Source of the DNA: Solirubrobacterales bacterium
GTDB taxonomy: Bacteria; Actinomycetota; Thermoleophilia; Solirubrobacterales; 70-9
Direction of reading: 5' to 3'
NCBI GenBank assembly: GCA_017882505.1
Contig: JADGPJ010000003.1
Location: forward strand, 1-64,000
DNA length: 64,000 bases
A program made the position numbers and the translations under genes. The notes under the pieces are model-generated. The model was not told the DNA's origin. It was given only the letters and a program-made list of their open reading frames with translations, and did no database searches. Positions 29,387 through 41,053 of this stretch are shown one piece after another (the first letter of the stretch is position 1; each line of letters starts with the position of its first letter).

Positions 29387-30509
29387 CGACGCGCTGGATC
29401 TCGTTCGTGCCCTCGTAGATCTGGGTGATCTTGGCGTCGCGCATCATCCGCTCCAGCGGGTACTCCTTGACGTAGCCGTAGCCGCCGAGGATCTGCACCG
29501 CCTCGACCGTCACCCGCATCGCGTTGTCGGAGGCGAACAGCTTCGCCATCGAGGAGTACTTGCCGAGCTCGGGATCGCCCCGGTCGGCCATCGCGCAGGC
29601 CTTGTAGAGGAGCTCGCGGGCGGCGGCGGTGCCGGTCTCCATGTCGGCGAGCTTGAACTGGGTGTTCTGGAAATCGATCACCGGCTGGCCGAAGGCGATC
29701 CGCTCCTTGGCGTAGTCGCGGGCGTAGTCGATCGCCCCCTGGGCGATCCCGACCGCCTGAGCGCCGGCGCCGAGCCGCGTCCGCTCGAGCGTGCCGAGGG
29801 CGACGCGCATCCCCCTCCCGACCTCGCCGATCACGTTGGCGTCGGGGACGCGGACGGCGTCGAAGGTCGGCGATCCGGTGGGCGAGCCGTGGATGCCGAG
29901 CTTGCGCTCGAGCTTGCCGACCGCGAAGCCCGGGCGGTCGGCCTCGACGACGAAGGCGGTGATCCGCCGCTGCTCGCGGTCGGTGAGGGCGAAGACGACG
30001 TAGAAGTCGGCGATGCCGGCGTTGCTGATCCAGTTCTTGGCGCCGTCGATCACCCATTCGTCGCCGTCGCGGACCGCCTGGGTGCGCATCGAGCCCGGGT
30101 CCGAGCCGGCCTCGGGCTCGCTCAGGGCGAAGGCCGGCGACCACTCGCCGGAGGCGCACTTGGGCAGGAAGCGCTGCTTCAGCTCGTCCGAGCCGAAGAG
30201 GCGGATCGGCAGCGTCCCCAGCTCCTGCACCATCAGTATCAGGGCCGAGGAGGCGCAGGCCTTGGCGATCTCCTCTACCGCCATCTGCTGCATCAGGGTG
30301 CCGGTGCCGGTGCCGCCGTAGGCCTCCTCGAAGGGCAGGGCGAGGATGTCGTGCTCGGCGAAGAGCCGGCGGATGTCGCGCGGGTACTCGCCGCTCTCGT
30401 CGATCTCCGCCGCCCGCGGCCAGACCCGCTCGCGGACGATCTGGCGGATCGTGTCGCGGAAGTCGATCAGGTCCCGGGGGACCGCGTAGACGCCGTCGGT
30501 GCTCGTCAT
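29364..30509 (-). CDS. acyl-CoA dehydrogenase
   Basis: ALSEPEAGSDPGSMRT, QILGGYGYVKEYPLERMMRDAKITQIYEGTNEIQ. Confidence 0.93.
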   Translation of the reverse strand: MTSTDGVYAVPRDLIDFRDTIRQIVRERVWPRAAEIDESGEYPRDIRRLFAEHDILALPFEEAYGGTGTGTLMQQMAVEEIAKACASSALILMVQELGTLPIRLFGSDELKQRFLPKCASGEWSPAFALSEPEAGSDPGSMRTQAVRDGDEWVIDGAKNWISNAGIADFYVVFALTDREQRRITAFVVEADRPGFAVGKLERKLGIHGSPTGSPTFDAVRVPDANVIGEVGRGMRVALGTLERTRLGAGAQAVGIAQGAIDYARDYAKERIAFGQPVIDFQNTQFKLADMETGTAAARELLYKACAMADRGDPELGKYSSMAKLFASDNAMRVTVEAVQILGGYGYVKEYPLERMMRDAKITQIYEGTNEIQRVVIARSMR

Positions 30510-30528
30510 CTCTCCCTCTCCCGCCGGC

Positions 30529-32193
<1,665 letters not shown>

Positions 32194-32256
32194 GGTCAGT
32201 AGGAATACCACGTAGCCGCGGCCTCCAGGCGATCCCACGAGCGGCCGGCTGGTGGT

Positions 32257-33018
32257 TCAGCCAGGGAGCAGGGTGCGGAGGATCGCCAGCATCGCCGCCT
32301 CGCGGATCACCCCGGCGGCCGTCGTCCGGTAGATCGAGTCTTCCCGCTTCGCCAGCCGCCCGACCGGCTGCAGCCGCGTCGTTTCGACCGGGGGCGCCGA
32401 CGCCGCCGAGGCCGTGACCCCGCTCGATTCCTTGTAGGCGAGGCAGCCGAGGATCCCCTGCGCGATCAGCTGCGCCCGCGCTTCGGAGCCGGCTTCGATC
32501 GGGTGCAGGCCGTCGGACTGCATCAGCTCGGGATGTTCGTGGACGAAGCCGGCCCAGTCGGGCACCTGGGTTCCCGGTCGCGAGGCGGCGAACTGACGCA
32601 CCACCCGGTTCTTGCCGTCGTTGCCCGTGCCTTCGACCGTGTAGCCGTGGACCGTCGGCACGACCATGCAGCGGTCGCCGACCGTCGCCGCCACCTTGGC
32701 CAGGTTTTCTTCGAGGATCTGCGGATAGTTGGGGTTGTCGTTGGTGCCGCCGTCGAAGACGATCACCGACTGCGAGGGGTCGTAGCTTGCTTCGAAGAGT
32801 TCGAGGATTTCGAAGGTGTTGGAGCCGCCGACCGCGTTGACGGTCAGCTTCACCCCCGGCAGCAGATTCGAAAGATAGGGCGAGCTCAGTTCCTCGAGGC
32901 TGTCACCGACGACGAGGACGCTGCCGCCCGGCGCCGCGCGCGCCGCCGGCACGGCGACGGCCAGCGCCAGCAGTGCCGCTGCGACCGCAACCCCCGCTGA
33001 CCTGATGAGCTTCGCCAT
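32257..33018 (-). CDS. secreted SGNH/GDSL-like hydrolase
   Basis: Signal peptide; VLVVGDSLEE, GGTNDN, SDGLHPIEAG. Confidence 0.65.
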   Translation of the reverse strand: MAKLIRSAGVAVAAALLALAVAVPAARAAPGGSVLVVGDSLEELSSPYLSNLLPGVKLTVNAVGGSNTFEILELFEASYDPSQSVIVFDGGTNDNPNYPQILEENLAKVAATVGDRCMVVPTVHGYTVEGTGNDGKNRVVRQFAASRPGTQVPDWAGFVHEHPELMQSDGLHPIEAGSEARAQLIAQGILGCLAYKESSGVTASAASAPPVETTRLQPVGRLAKREDSIYRTTAAGVIREAAMLAILRTLLPG

Positions 33019-33070
33019 CGTCAGGTTTGTACAGCACCCGGTGGCGCCGCGACCCCACTAGCCTTAGACC

Positions 33071-33619
33071 ATGCGCAGCGGCGGCCCAGGATCGCGATCG
33101 GCGAAGTTGACGGCGGCCGCCTGCCTGCTCGCCGTCGCCCTTGCCGCGGCGCTCGGCCTCTCCGCCTGCGGCGGCGGCTCGCCGGCGGCGACCGCGAATG
33201 CGGAGTCCCCCGCCGCGTCGACGGCGAAGCCCTCGTCCCGGCCCGAAGCCGTGCCCGCGAGCGGCGCCGGCATTTGCGCCAGCCAGGTCGGCGCCTTCAT
33301 CGGCGCGATGGACACCCTCCGCACCAACCTCGTCGCCGGCCTCAGCTACGAACAGTACGTCGGCGAAGTCGAGGCGATCCGCGGCACCTACCACCGGATC
33401 CCCGCCGAGCGGCTGGCGCTCGGCTGCCTCAAGGCGGCCGGCACCCCCGGCGAGAACGGGCTCAACAAGTACATCGAGGCGAGCAACACGTGGACCGACT
33501 GCGTCGAAGCCCGCGGCTGCGAAGCGGCCTCGATCGAACCGGCGCTGCAGAGCAGGTGGCGGCAGGCCTCGAAGCTGCTGAGCGAAGCCCAGCGGGGATT
33601 GAAGGAGACGAGGAGATGA
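33071..33619 (+). CDS. hypothetical lipoprotein
   Basis: Lipobox LGLSAC; stop overlaps next start (ATGA). Confidence 0.6.
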   Translation: MRSGGPGSRSAKLTAAACLLAVALAAALGLSACGGGSPAATANAESPAASTAKPSSRPEAVPASGAGICASQVGAFIGAMDTLRTNLVAGLSYEQYVGEVEAIRGTYHRIPAERLALGCLKAAGTPGENGLNKYIEASNTWTDCVEARGCEAASIEPALQSRWRQASKLLSEAQRGLKETRR

Positions 33620-34290
33620 ACGGCATGGACGCACTGGAGGCGATGAGGACGATCGGCGCGAACCGGTCCTACCTGACCAAAGACGTTCCCGACGAGGTCG
33701 TCTACGACGCCGTCGAGTCGGCGCGCTTCGCGCCCCAGGGCGGCAACCGCCAGCCGGTCCGGCTCGTCGTCGTCCGCGACCGGGCAAAGAAAGAACGGCT
33801 GGCCGAGCTCTACATGCCCTGGTGGAAGGCCTACTTCGACGCCGCCGAGGGCGGCACCCGCAACCTCGGCGAGTACGCCTCGGCGCGCAAGGCGCTGATG
33901 GCGGCCAACGACTTCGCCGAGCACCTGGCCGATCACCCCCTGATCATCGTCGTCTGCGCCAAGCTCGACGCCCTCCACATCACCGACCTCGAGCACGACC
34001 GGCCCTCGGTGGTCGGCGGCGCCTCGATCTACCCCTTCGTGCAGAACCTCTGCATCGCCTTCCGCGTCGTGGGCGTGGCGACGACGATCACCAGCCTCCT
34101 GGTCGGCTCCGAGCCCGAGGTCAAGGAGCTGCTCGAGATCCCCGACGGCTACCTCACCGCCTGCCACGTCGTCGCCGGCTACCCGGCCAAGGGCTTCCCG
34201 AAGAAGCTGACCCGCGCCGCGGTCGAGGAGACCGTCTTCATCGACACCTTCGGCAACTCGATCGCGGCGCCGGACGCCGCGACCGAGTAG
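33616..34290 (+). CDS. nitroreductase family protein
   Basis: MRTIGANRSYLTKDVPDEVVYDAVESARFAPQGGNRQPVRLVVVRD; C-terminal GYPAKGFPKKLTR. Confidence 0.85.
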   Translation: MNGMDALEAMRTIGANRSYLTKDVPDEVVYDAVESARFAPQGGNRQPVRLVVVRDRAKKERLAELYMPWWKAYFDAAEGGTRNLGEYASARKALMAANDFAEHLADHPLIIVVCAKLDALHITDLEHDRPSVVGGASIYPFVQNLCIAFRVVGVATTITSLLVGSEPEVKELLEIPDGYLTACHVVAGYPAKGFPKKLTRAAVEETVFIDTFGNSIAAPDAATE

Positions 34291-34297
34291 GAGCTCC

Positions 34298-35098
34298 CTA
34301 CTTCCAGATCTCCGCGTCGTCGAGGTAGTTGTGGATCACCTTGCCGTGCGGGAGGTCGAAGTCGTAGACGCCGAAGTAGCACTCGACGATCCGCTTCGGC
34401 GCCAGCAGGTGCCAGGGATCGACCGAGGAGACGGTGTCCATCGTCAGCGAGCCGCGACCGGCCCAGAGCTTGTGGGTGCCGTCCTGGGCGGTGTGCAGCG
34501 TCGCCGGCACGTCGAGCCGGACCAGCTCGGCGACCGAGGGCGGCTTGTTCGCCTCCGAGTTGGGGATGACGCGGGTCGAGAGCACCGGCGTGTCCTCGAG
34601 CTCGGCGGGATCGGCGAGGCGGTCGCAGACCATCGTCGCGGTCATGATCCGCTGCCCCTTCGGACGGTCGACGGTGAAGACCATCTGCTCGCCGTAGGGG
34701 TTGCCGGAGCCGCCCCAGTTGCGCTCGAACACGGCCAGCTTCTTGGCGTAGCCCCAGATCTCGCGGCCGGCGCCGAGCGGGATCTCGTTGTCGACGAGGA
34801 TGAACGGCTGGTAGAGGTAGGTCTGCTCGCCGTACTTGGCCCGGATCATCACGTAGGCCTCGTGGTAGGGGCCGAAGGTCGAGAACGGCACCCAGCGCGC
34901 CCAGGCGATGCAGGTCGGCACCTCGTCGGCGATCTCGAGGCCCGGCGGCAGCAGGTCTTCGACCCCCGCCGCGTCGGCCTCGTAGACGATGAAGCAGTCT
35001 TCGACCCCGCGGTAGAGATACGGCGGCGGCCCGTACATGCTCCCGGACCCGATCGGCAGTGAATAGGAGGCGGCGAAGGCTGCTTTGTCCATTTTCAT
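34298..35098 (-). CDS. acetoacetate decarboxylase family protein
   Basis: LLPPGLEIADE...ILVDNEIPLGAGREIWGYAKKLA. Confidence 0.85.
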   Translation of the reverse strand: MKMDKAAFAASYSLPIGSGSMYGPPPYLYRGVEDCFIVYEADAAGVEDLLPPGLEIADEVPTCIAWARWVPFSTFGPYHEAYVMIRAKYGEQTYLYQPFILVDNEIPLGAGREIWGYAKKLAVFERNWGGSGNPYGEQMVFTVDRPKGQRIMTATMVCDRLADPAELEDTPVLSTRVIPNSEANKPPSVAELVRLDVPATLHTAQDGTHKLWAGRGSLTMDTVSSVDPWHLLAPKRIVECYFGVYDFDLPHGKVIHNYLDDAEIWK

Positions 35099-35116
35099 TC
35101 TCCTGTTCGTAGGTCG

Positions 35117-35881
35117 CTACTTGGAGTCGAAGCCGCCGTCGACGACGTAGACGGCGCCGTTGACGAAGGAGGCGTCGTCGCTGGCGAGGAAGAGGGCGGC
35201 GGTGGCGAGCTCCTCCGGCTGGGCCCAGCGGCCGATCGGCGCCGAGTTGACCGCTTTCATCACCTCGGCGCTTTCGGAGGCGAAGATCTCCTTCGTCATC
35301 CCGCTCTCCACCGCGCCGGGGCAGATCACGTTGCAGCGGATGCCCTTGCGGGCGTAGTCGAAGCAGAGCTGGCGGGTGAAGCCGATCACCCCGTGCTTCG
35401 AAGTCGTATAGGCGGCGCCGCCGTTGCCGCCGTTGAGGCCGGCGGTCGAGGCGACGTTGACGATCGCGCCGCCGCCGTGCTCGAGCATCTGCGGGATCAG
35501 CGCCCGGGCGGTGAAGAACATCCCGTAGAGGTTGACCCCGAGGACGCGGTTCCAGGTCTCGTCGCTGGTCTCGGCGGCGGGCTCGAAGTCGTCGAGGATG
35601 CCGGCGTTGCTCATCAGCACGTCGACGCGGCCGAAGCGCTCGATCGCAGCGGCGGCCATCGCCTCGACCGCGGCGTTGTCGGAGACGTCGGTCGCGATCG
35701 CGATCGCCTCGCCACCCGCCTGCTCGATCGTCGCGGCGGTCTCCCGCGCGGGCTCGGCGTCGACGTCGACGACGGCGACCTTGGCCCCTTCCTTCGCGAA
35801 CAATTCCGCCGACGCGCGGCCGATCCCCGACCCGGCGCCGGTGACCAGCGCCACCTTTCCCTCCAGCTTTCCCGTTGCCAT
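35117..35881 (-). CDS. SDR family oxidoreductase
   Basis: ALVTGAGSGIGRA, YTTSKHGVIGFTRQL, NVICPGAVESGM. Confidence 0.92.
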   Translation of the reverse strand: MATGKLEGKVALVTGAGSGIGRASAELFAKEGAKVAVVDVDAEPARETAATIEQAGGEAIAIATDVSDNAAVEAMAAAAIERFGRVDVLMSNAGILDDFEPAAETSDETWNRVLGVNLYGMFFTARALIPQMLEHGGGAIVNVASTAGLNGGNGGAAYTTSKHGVIGFTRQLCFDYARKGIRCNVICPGAVESGMTKEIFASESAEVMKAVNSAPIGRWAQPEELATAALFLASDDASFVNGAVYVVDGGFDSK

Positions 35882-35901
35882 TCCGTTCCTTTCGTTGAGC
35901 C

Positions 35902-37533
35902 TCAGCCGACCCGCCGGCGGCCGGGCAACCGGTCCGTCGCGAGCATCTCCCGCAGGATCTTCTTGTCGAACTTGCCCACGCTCGTCTTCGGGATCTCCTC
36001 GAGGTAGGCGAAGTCGGCCGGCAGCCACCATTTGGCCACCCTCGGCGCGATGAACTCGCGCAGCTCCTCGGGGCTGACCTCCCCGGCGGCGACGACGCAG
36101 GCCAGCGGCCGCTCGCTCCAGCGCTCGTCGGGGAGGGCGATCACCGCCGCCTCGACCACGGTCGGGTGCGCCATCAGCGCCGACTCGAGGTCGACCGAGG
36201 AGATCCACTCGCCGCCCGACTTGATCACGTCCTTGGCGCGGTCGGTGATCCGCAGCCAGCCCTCGGAGTCGAGGGTGCCGACGTCGCCGGTCCGCAGCCA
36301 GCCGTCGTGCATCGCCGCCGCGCTCGCCTCGGGGTTCTCGAAGTACTCGCCGATCACGGTCGGGCCGCGGATCTCGACCTCGCCGGGGGTCTCGCCGTCG
36401 TTCGGCACCACCTCGTCGTCGGCGCCGACGATCCGCACCTCGTAGAAGGGGCTGAGCCGGCCGGCGTGCTCGCGGCGATGCCAGCGCTCCTCCTCCCCTG
36501 CCGCCGGCGGATCGTGGGCCAGCGCCGCGCCGGGCAGGGTCTCGGTCATCCCCCACCCCTGGACGACCTTGACCCCGTGGCGCTCCTCGAAGTCGCGCAT
36601 CAACCCGGGCGGGACCTGGGTGCCGCCGCAGATCGCCAGCTCGAGGCTGCTGAGGTCGGCGCCGGCGTAGCGCAGCAGGTCCATCCAGATCGTCGGCACG
36701 CCACAGGTCGCGGTCACCCGCTCCTCGCCGATCAGCCGCGCCAGGTGCTCGGACTGGACGTAGCGCCCGGGCATGATCAGGTCGGCGCCGATCGCCCCGG
36801 CGAGGTAGCCGAGGTTCCAGCCCATCGCGTGGAACATCGGCACCACGGCGAGGATCCGGTCGCGCTCGGACATCCGGTAAGCGTCGTGCCCGGCCATCAC
36901 CAGCGTGTGCAGGCAGAGCGCCCGGTGCGAGTAGAGGACGCCCTTCGGGTTGCCGGTCGTACCCGACGTGTAACAGAGGGCGGCGGCCGAGCGCTCGTCG
37001 AGCTCGGGCCATCCGAAGCCCGGCTCCTGCGCGGCGAGCAGGTCCTCGTAGCGGAGCGGATCACCCGGCAGGGCGCCAGCGTCGCCGTCGCCGATCACGA
37101 CGAAGCGCTCGACCGTGTCCCCGAGATGGGGCAGCACCTTCTCCATCTCGCCGACCAGAGAGTCGTCGACGAGAATGACCCGGTCGCGGGCGTGGTTGAT
37201 CGTGTAGGCGACCTGCTCGGCCGAGAGGCGCGGGTTGAGCGTGTGCAGCACGGCGCCGCTGCAGGGGACCGCGTAGTAGGCCTCGAGGTGCTCCTGCGAG
37301 TTCCAGGCGAAGGTGCCGACGCGGTCGCCGGGTTCGACCCCGAGCGAGCGCAGCCCGGCGGCGAGGCGGTCGGCCCGCTCGGCGACCGCGGCCATCGGCG
37401 CCCGCTTGCGGTTGCCCTCGGCGTCGAGCAGGCTGACCACCTCGGCCCGGTGGTGGACGGTCCGGGCCCGGCCGAGGACGTGGGTCAGCGTCAGCGGGAA
37501 GTCCTGGGTCCCTCCCGCCAGCGCCAGGGTCAC
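35902..37533 (-). CDS. long-chain-fatty-acid-CoA ligase-like AMP-forming enzyme
   Basis: YTSGTTGNPKGVLYSHRAL, GWGMTE, RTGDVGTLDSEGWLRITDRAKDVIKSGGEWI. Confidence 0.92.
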   Translation of the reverse strand: MTLALAGGTQDFPLTLTHVLGRARTVHHRAEVVSLLDAEGNRKRAPMAAVAERADRLAAGLRSLGVEPGDRVGTFAWNSQEHLEAYYAVPCSGAVLHTLNPRLSAEQVAYTINHARDRVILVDDSLVGEMEKVLPHLGDTVERFVVIGDGDAGALPGDPLRYEDLLAAQEPGFGWPELDERSAAALCYTSGTTGNPKGVLYSHRALCLHTLVMAGHDAYRMSERDRILAVVPMFHAMGWNLGYLAGAIGADLIMPGRYVQSEHLARLIGEERVTATCGVPTIWMDLLRYAGADLSSLELAICGGTQVPPGLMRDFEERHGVKVVQGWGMTETLPGAALAHDPPAAGEEERWHRREHAGRLSPFYEVRIVGADDEVVPNDGETPGEVEIRGPTVIGEYFENPEASAAAMHDGWLRTGDVGTLDSEGWLRITDRAKDVIKSGGEWISSVDLESALMAHPTVVEAAVIALPDERWSERPLACVVAAGEVSPEELREFIAPRVAKWWLPADFAYLEEIPKTSVGKFDKKILREMLATDRLPGRRRVG

Positions 37534-38264
37534 AGCGAGGCGCCGCCGTCCGCCGTGATCGTCTGGCCCTGGACCATCGTCAGCTCCGGGTTGGAGAGCA
37601 TCTCGACCAGCGCCGCGCAGTCCTCGACGGTGACGCCGCGGCCCATCGGGTTCGCCTTCGCCGCCGCTTCGAGCCGTTCCTCGTAGGTGTCGGGGAACAT
37701 CGCGCGCAGGGCGGCGGTGTCGACGGCGCCGGGGGCGACCGTCATCACCCGGACCCCCTGCGACGCCACCTCGCGGGCGAGGTAGCGGACGGTGTGCTCG
37801 CCGAGCGCCTTGGCGGTGCCGAGCGAGCCGTAGCTGGGGATCACGAAGCGGGCGCCGCGGCTGGAGAGGTAGAAGACGGTGCTCCCCTCCCCCATGATCG
37901 GCAGCGCCTCGCGGACCAGGTCGACGAGGGCGATGCCGTTGACGGCGATCGACTCGCGCAGGTCGGCCGAGCTCATCTCCAGCAGCGACCCGGTCTGGGC
38001 CTTGGCGGCGCCGTGGACGAGCTGGTCGAGGCGGTCGACCTTCTCGCGAACCGCGCCGATCACCTCGGCGCAGCCCTCGGCCGTGCCGACGTCGGCTTTG
38101 ACCAGGTGCGGGACCCCGCCGGCGGCCTCGACCGCTGCCGCGGCCTCATCGGCGGCGGCATCGTTGGCGTGGTAGTTGATGAAGACGTCGGTGCCGGTGC
38201 GGGCGAAGCGCTCCGCGATCCCCCGTCCGAGTCCGCTGGAGCCTCCCGTTATGCAGATCGCCAT
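37530..38264 (-). CDS. SDR family oxidoreductase (FabL-like)
   Basis: ITGGSSGLGRGIAERF, LSSRGARFVIPSYGSLGTAKAL; ATGA-type overlap with the ligase. Confidence 0.85.
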   Translation of the reverse strand: MAICITGGSSGLGRGIAERFARTGTDVFINYHANDAAADEAAAAVEAAGGVPHLVKADVGTAEGCAEVIGAVREKVDRLDQLVHGAAKAQTGSLLEMSSADLRESIAVNGIALVDLVREALPIMGEGSTVFYLSSRGARFVIPSYGSLGTAKALGEHTVRYLAREVASQGVRVMTVAPGAVDTAALRAMFPDTYEERLEAAAKANPMGRGVTVEDCAALVEMLSNPELTMVQGQTITADGGASL

Positions 38265-38268
38265 CGGA

Positions 38269-38607
38269 TCAGCTCCCGGGGAGGTCGGCGATTACCTCGT
38301 CGCCGGCCTCGACTTCGAGGCTGACCCCGAAGCGCTCGATCATCGTCGCCGAGCATTCGCGCAGGGTCTTCCACTCGTCCGACTCGGCGCACTTCGCCAG
38401 TGCCTCGCGGTCGGCGAAGACCATCTCGGCGATCCGGTAGTGCAGCGGCTCGTTTCCCTCGAAGCCGTCGGTGGTGCGGCTGGTCACCAGGCGCTCGAGA
38501 TGGGGCACGACTTCGGCCTTCGGGCAATGCGTCGAGGCGTAGTACTCCTCGAAAGCCTCGACGTCCTCGGGCTTCGGCGCTGACCAGTACGAGTACAGCT
38601 TGTACAC
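38269..38607 (-). CDS. EthD-family protein
   Basis: YKLYSYWSAPKPEDVEAFEEYYASTHCPKAEVVPHL. Confidence 0.7.
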   Translation of the reverse strand: MYKLYSYWSAPKPEDVEAFEEYYASTHCPKAEVVPHLERLVTSRTTDGFEGNEPLHYRIAEMVFADREALAKCAESDEWKTLRECSATMIERFGVSLEVEAGDEVIADLPGS

Positions 38608-38748
38608 GGCTTCTCCTTCGGTCGGTTGAGCGGGCCCCATTCGACCTTCGCAAATCGGTTTCGAGCCAGAGCGGAAGCGGCGACGCGCGGCTGTCGATAC
38701 CCACAGTTGCCGGCCGCTGGCCGGCTGGAGCTTCGCGCAGGCGAAGGT

Positions 38749-39933
38749 ATGTTCGGATCGGTGATCGACTTCGAGCTCGGTGAGGAGCTGAACACGCTGC
38801 GAGACCGGGTTCGCGCCTTCGTGCACGAGGTCGCGATCCCGGCCGAGGCGCGCGATCGCTCCGAGCACGGCCTCGACCCCGGCCTGCGCTCCGAGCTGCA
38901 GGAGAAGGCGAAGGAATGGGGCGTCTTCGGGCCGCAGCTGAGCGAGGATCTCGGCGGCCTCGGCCTCGACCTGCGCGGCTCCGCGGTGATCCTCGAGGAG
39001 GCCGGCTACAGCGTGCTCGGCCCCCAGGCGCTCAACTGCGCCGCCCCCGACGAGGGCAATATGCACATGCTCGGCCTGATCGCGACGCCCGAGCAGCGCC
39101 GGCGCTACCTGGTGCCTCTGGCCGCCGGCGAGATCCGCTCCTGCTTCTCGATGACCGAGCCGGCGCCGGGCGCGGGCTCCGATCCCTCGATGCTGCTGAC
39201 CCGCGCCGCGAGGGTCGACGGCGGCTGGTCGGTCAGCGGCCGCAAGTGGTTCATCACCGGCGCCGACGGCGCCGCCTTCACGATCTGCATGGCGATCGCC
39301 GAGGAGGGCGCGACGATGTTCCTCGTCGACGCCGAGAACCCCGGCTTCACGGTCGAGCGCACGATCGAGGCGACCGACCGCGCCTTCCCCGGCGGCCACG
39401 GCGAAGTCGTCTTCGAGGACTGCCGGGTCGCCGACGACGCGGTGCTCGGCGCCGTCGGCGAGGGCTTCGCCTACGCCCAGGTGCGCCTGGCGCCGGCCCG
39501 GCTGACCCACTGCATGCGCTGGCTGGGCACGGCGCGGCGCGCCCTCGACATCGCCCTCGACTACGCCAACGAGCGCGAGGCCTTCGGCCGCAAGCTGGGC
39601 GAGCTGGGGATGATCCAGCGCTTCATCGCCGAGTCGGTGATCGACATCGAATCCAGCCGGGCGCTGATCTGGCGCTGCGCCTGGGCGCTCGACCAGGGGG
39701 CGAACGGCCGCCACGAGTCCTCGGTCGCCAAGGCCCACGTCGCCGAGGCCGTGGTCAGGGTCGTCGACCGCGCCGTCCAGATCTGCGGCGCCCTCGGCGT
39801 CTCCGGCGACGCGCCGCTGGCGCGGCTGATGAACGAGGTCCGCCCGTTCCGAATCTACGACGGGTCGACCGAGACGCACCTCTGGTCGATCGCGCGGCGG
39901 ACCCTGAAAGCCCGCGCCGGCGCAAGCCGGTGA
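38749..39933 (+). CDS. acyl-CoA dehydrogenase (start may be GTG 38761)
   Basis: SMTEPAPGAGSDPSMLLT, REAFGRKLGELGMIQRFIAE, YDGSTETHLWSIARRTLK. Confidence 0.9.
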   Translation: MFGSVIDFELGEELNTLRDRVRAFVHEVAIPAEARDRSEHGLDPGLRSELQEKAKEWGVFGPQLSEDLGGLGLDLRGSAVILEEAGYSVLGPQALNCAAPDEGNMHMLGLIATPEQRRRYLVPLAAGEIRSCFSMTEPAPGAGSDPSMLLTRAARVDGGWSVSGRKWFITGADGAAFTICMAIAEEGATMFLVDAENPGFTVERTIEATDRAFPGGHGEVVFEDCRVADDAVLGAVGEGFAYAQVRLAPARLTHCMRWLGTARRALDIALDYANEREAFGRKLGELGMIQRFIAESVIDIESSRALIWRCAWALDQGANGRHESSVAKAHVAEAVVRVVDRAVQICGALGVSGDAPLARLMNEVRPFRIYDGSTETHLWSIARRTLKARAGASR

Positions 39934-40991
39934 GCGACGTCGTCCGCACCGCGGCGCAGGCCGCGGGGTTGGAGCTGGAGCCGCTGCTGGTTTTGGAGCC
40001 GCTGGAGGCGTTCCTCGACGCCGCCGGCCTCGGCGCCGGCCCGATCGAGGCGACGGCGATCGGCGGCGGCCACTCCAACGTCACCTACCTGCTGCGCCGC
40101 GGCGAGGAGAAGCTGGTGCTGCGGCGGCCACCGCGCGGCCCCCTCCCCCCATCCGCCCACGACGTCCTCCGCGAAGCGCGGTTGCTGAGCGCCCTCGGGC
40201 CGCTCGGGTTCCGGGTCCCCGCGGTGCTGGCGATTTGCGAGGACAGCGCCGTGATCGGGGCGCCGTTCTACGTGATGCCGTTCGTCGAGGGCCACGTCCT
40301 CACCGCGACGCTGCCGCCTGAGATCGGCGACGGCGAGGTCCCGCCCCGGATCGCCGAGGAACTCGTCGACTGCCTGGTCGACCTGCACGCGATCGACGTC
40401 GAGGCCGCCGGCCTGACCGCCTTCGGCCGACCGGACGGTTACCTGGAGCGTCAGATCAAGCGCTTCGGCGGCCTGCTCGAGCTGAACGCGACCCGGCCGC
40501 TGCCCGACCTCGAGCGCGTCGCCGAGTGGCTCGCGGACAACGTCCCCGACTCACCCCGTGCCACCGTCGTCCACGGCGACTACCGGCTCGGCAACGTCAT
40601 GTTCGCCCCCGCCTCCCCGCACCTGGTCGCGGTGCTCGACTGGGAGATGGCGACGATCGGGGACCCGCTCGCCGACGTCGGCTACATGACCGCGATGTGG
40701 GCGCAGGCCGACGACCCGCCGAACCCGGTCGGCGACCTCTCCGAGGTGACCCGGCTGCCGGGCTTCCCGGGGCGCGCGGCGCTGGCGCAGCGCTACGTCG
40801 AAGCCACCGGCCTCTCGCTCGAGGCCCTGCCCTGGTACCAGGTGCTGGCGCTCTGGAAGGCGGCGATCTTCCTCGAGGGGAGCTACAGGCGCTACCAGGC
40901 GGGGACTACGGTCGACACGTACTTCGCGCGGCTTGGCGAGGGGGTCGAGAAGCTGGGGCGGCTGGCTTATGAGCGGGCTGAGATCGGGTGA
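39930..40991 (+). CDS. phosphotransferase (APH family, ACAD10/11-type kinase domain)
   Basis: GGGHSNVTYLLRRG...VLRRPPRGPLPPSAHDVLRE; VHGDYRLGNVMF; VLDWEMATIGDPLADVGYM. Confidence 0.9.
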   Translation: MSDVVRTAAQAAGLELEPLLVLEPLEAFLDAAGLGAGPIEATAIGGGHSNVTYLLRRGEEKLVLRRPPRGPLPPSAHDVLREARLLSALGPLGFRVPAVLAICEDSAVIGAPFYVMPFVEGHVLTATLPPEIGDGEVPPRIAEELVDCLVDLHAIDVEAAGLTAFGRPDGYLERQIKRFGGLLELNATRPLPDLERVAEWLADNVPDSPRATVVHGDYRLGNVMFAPASPHLVAVLDWEMATIGDPLADVGYMTAMWAQADDPPNPVGDLSEVTRLPGFPGRAALAQRYVEATGLSLEALPWYQVLALWKAAIFLEGSYRRYQAGTTVDTYFARLGEGVEKLGRLAYERAEIG

Positions 40992-41053
40992 GCTGAGGGG
41001 GAGGGGGTCGGGTGCCTCTCCCCCACCGCCCGGGGCGTCAGCCTTTTTCGTTG

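Noticed and set aside
40992-41053. G/C-rich imperfect stem plus T-run between convergent genes as terminator
   Set aside because: Position is suitable but the stem is imperfect and homopolymer-driven; not listed as a feature.
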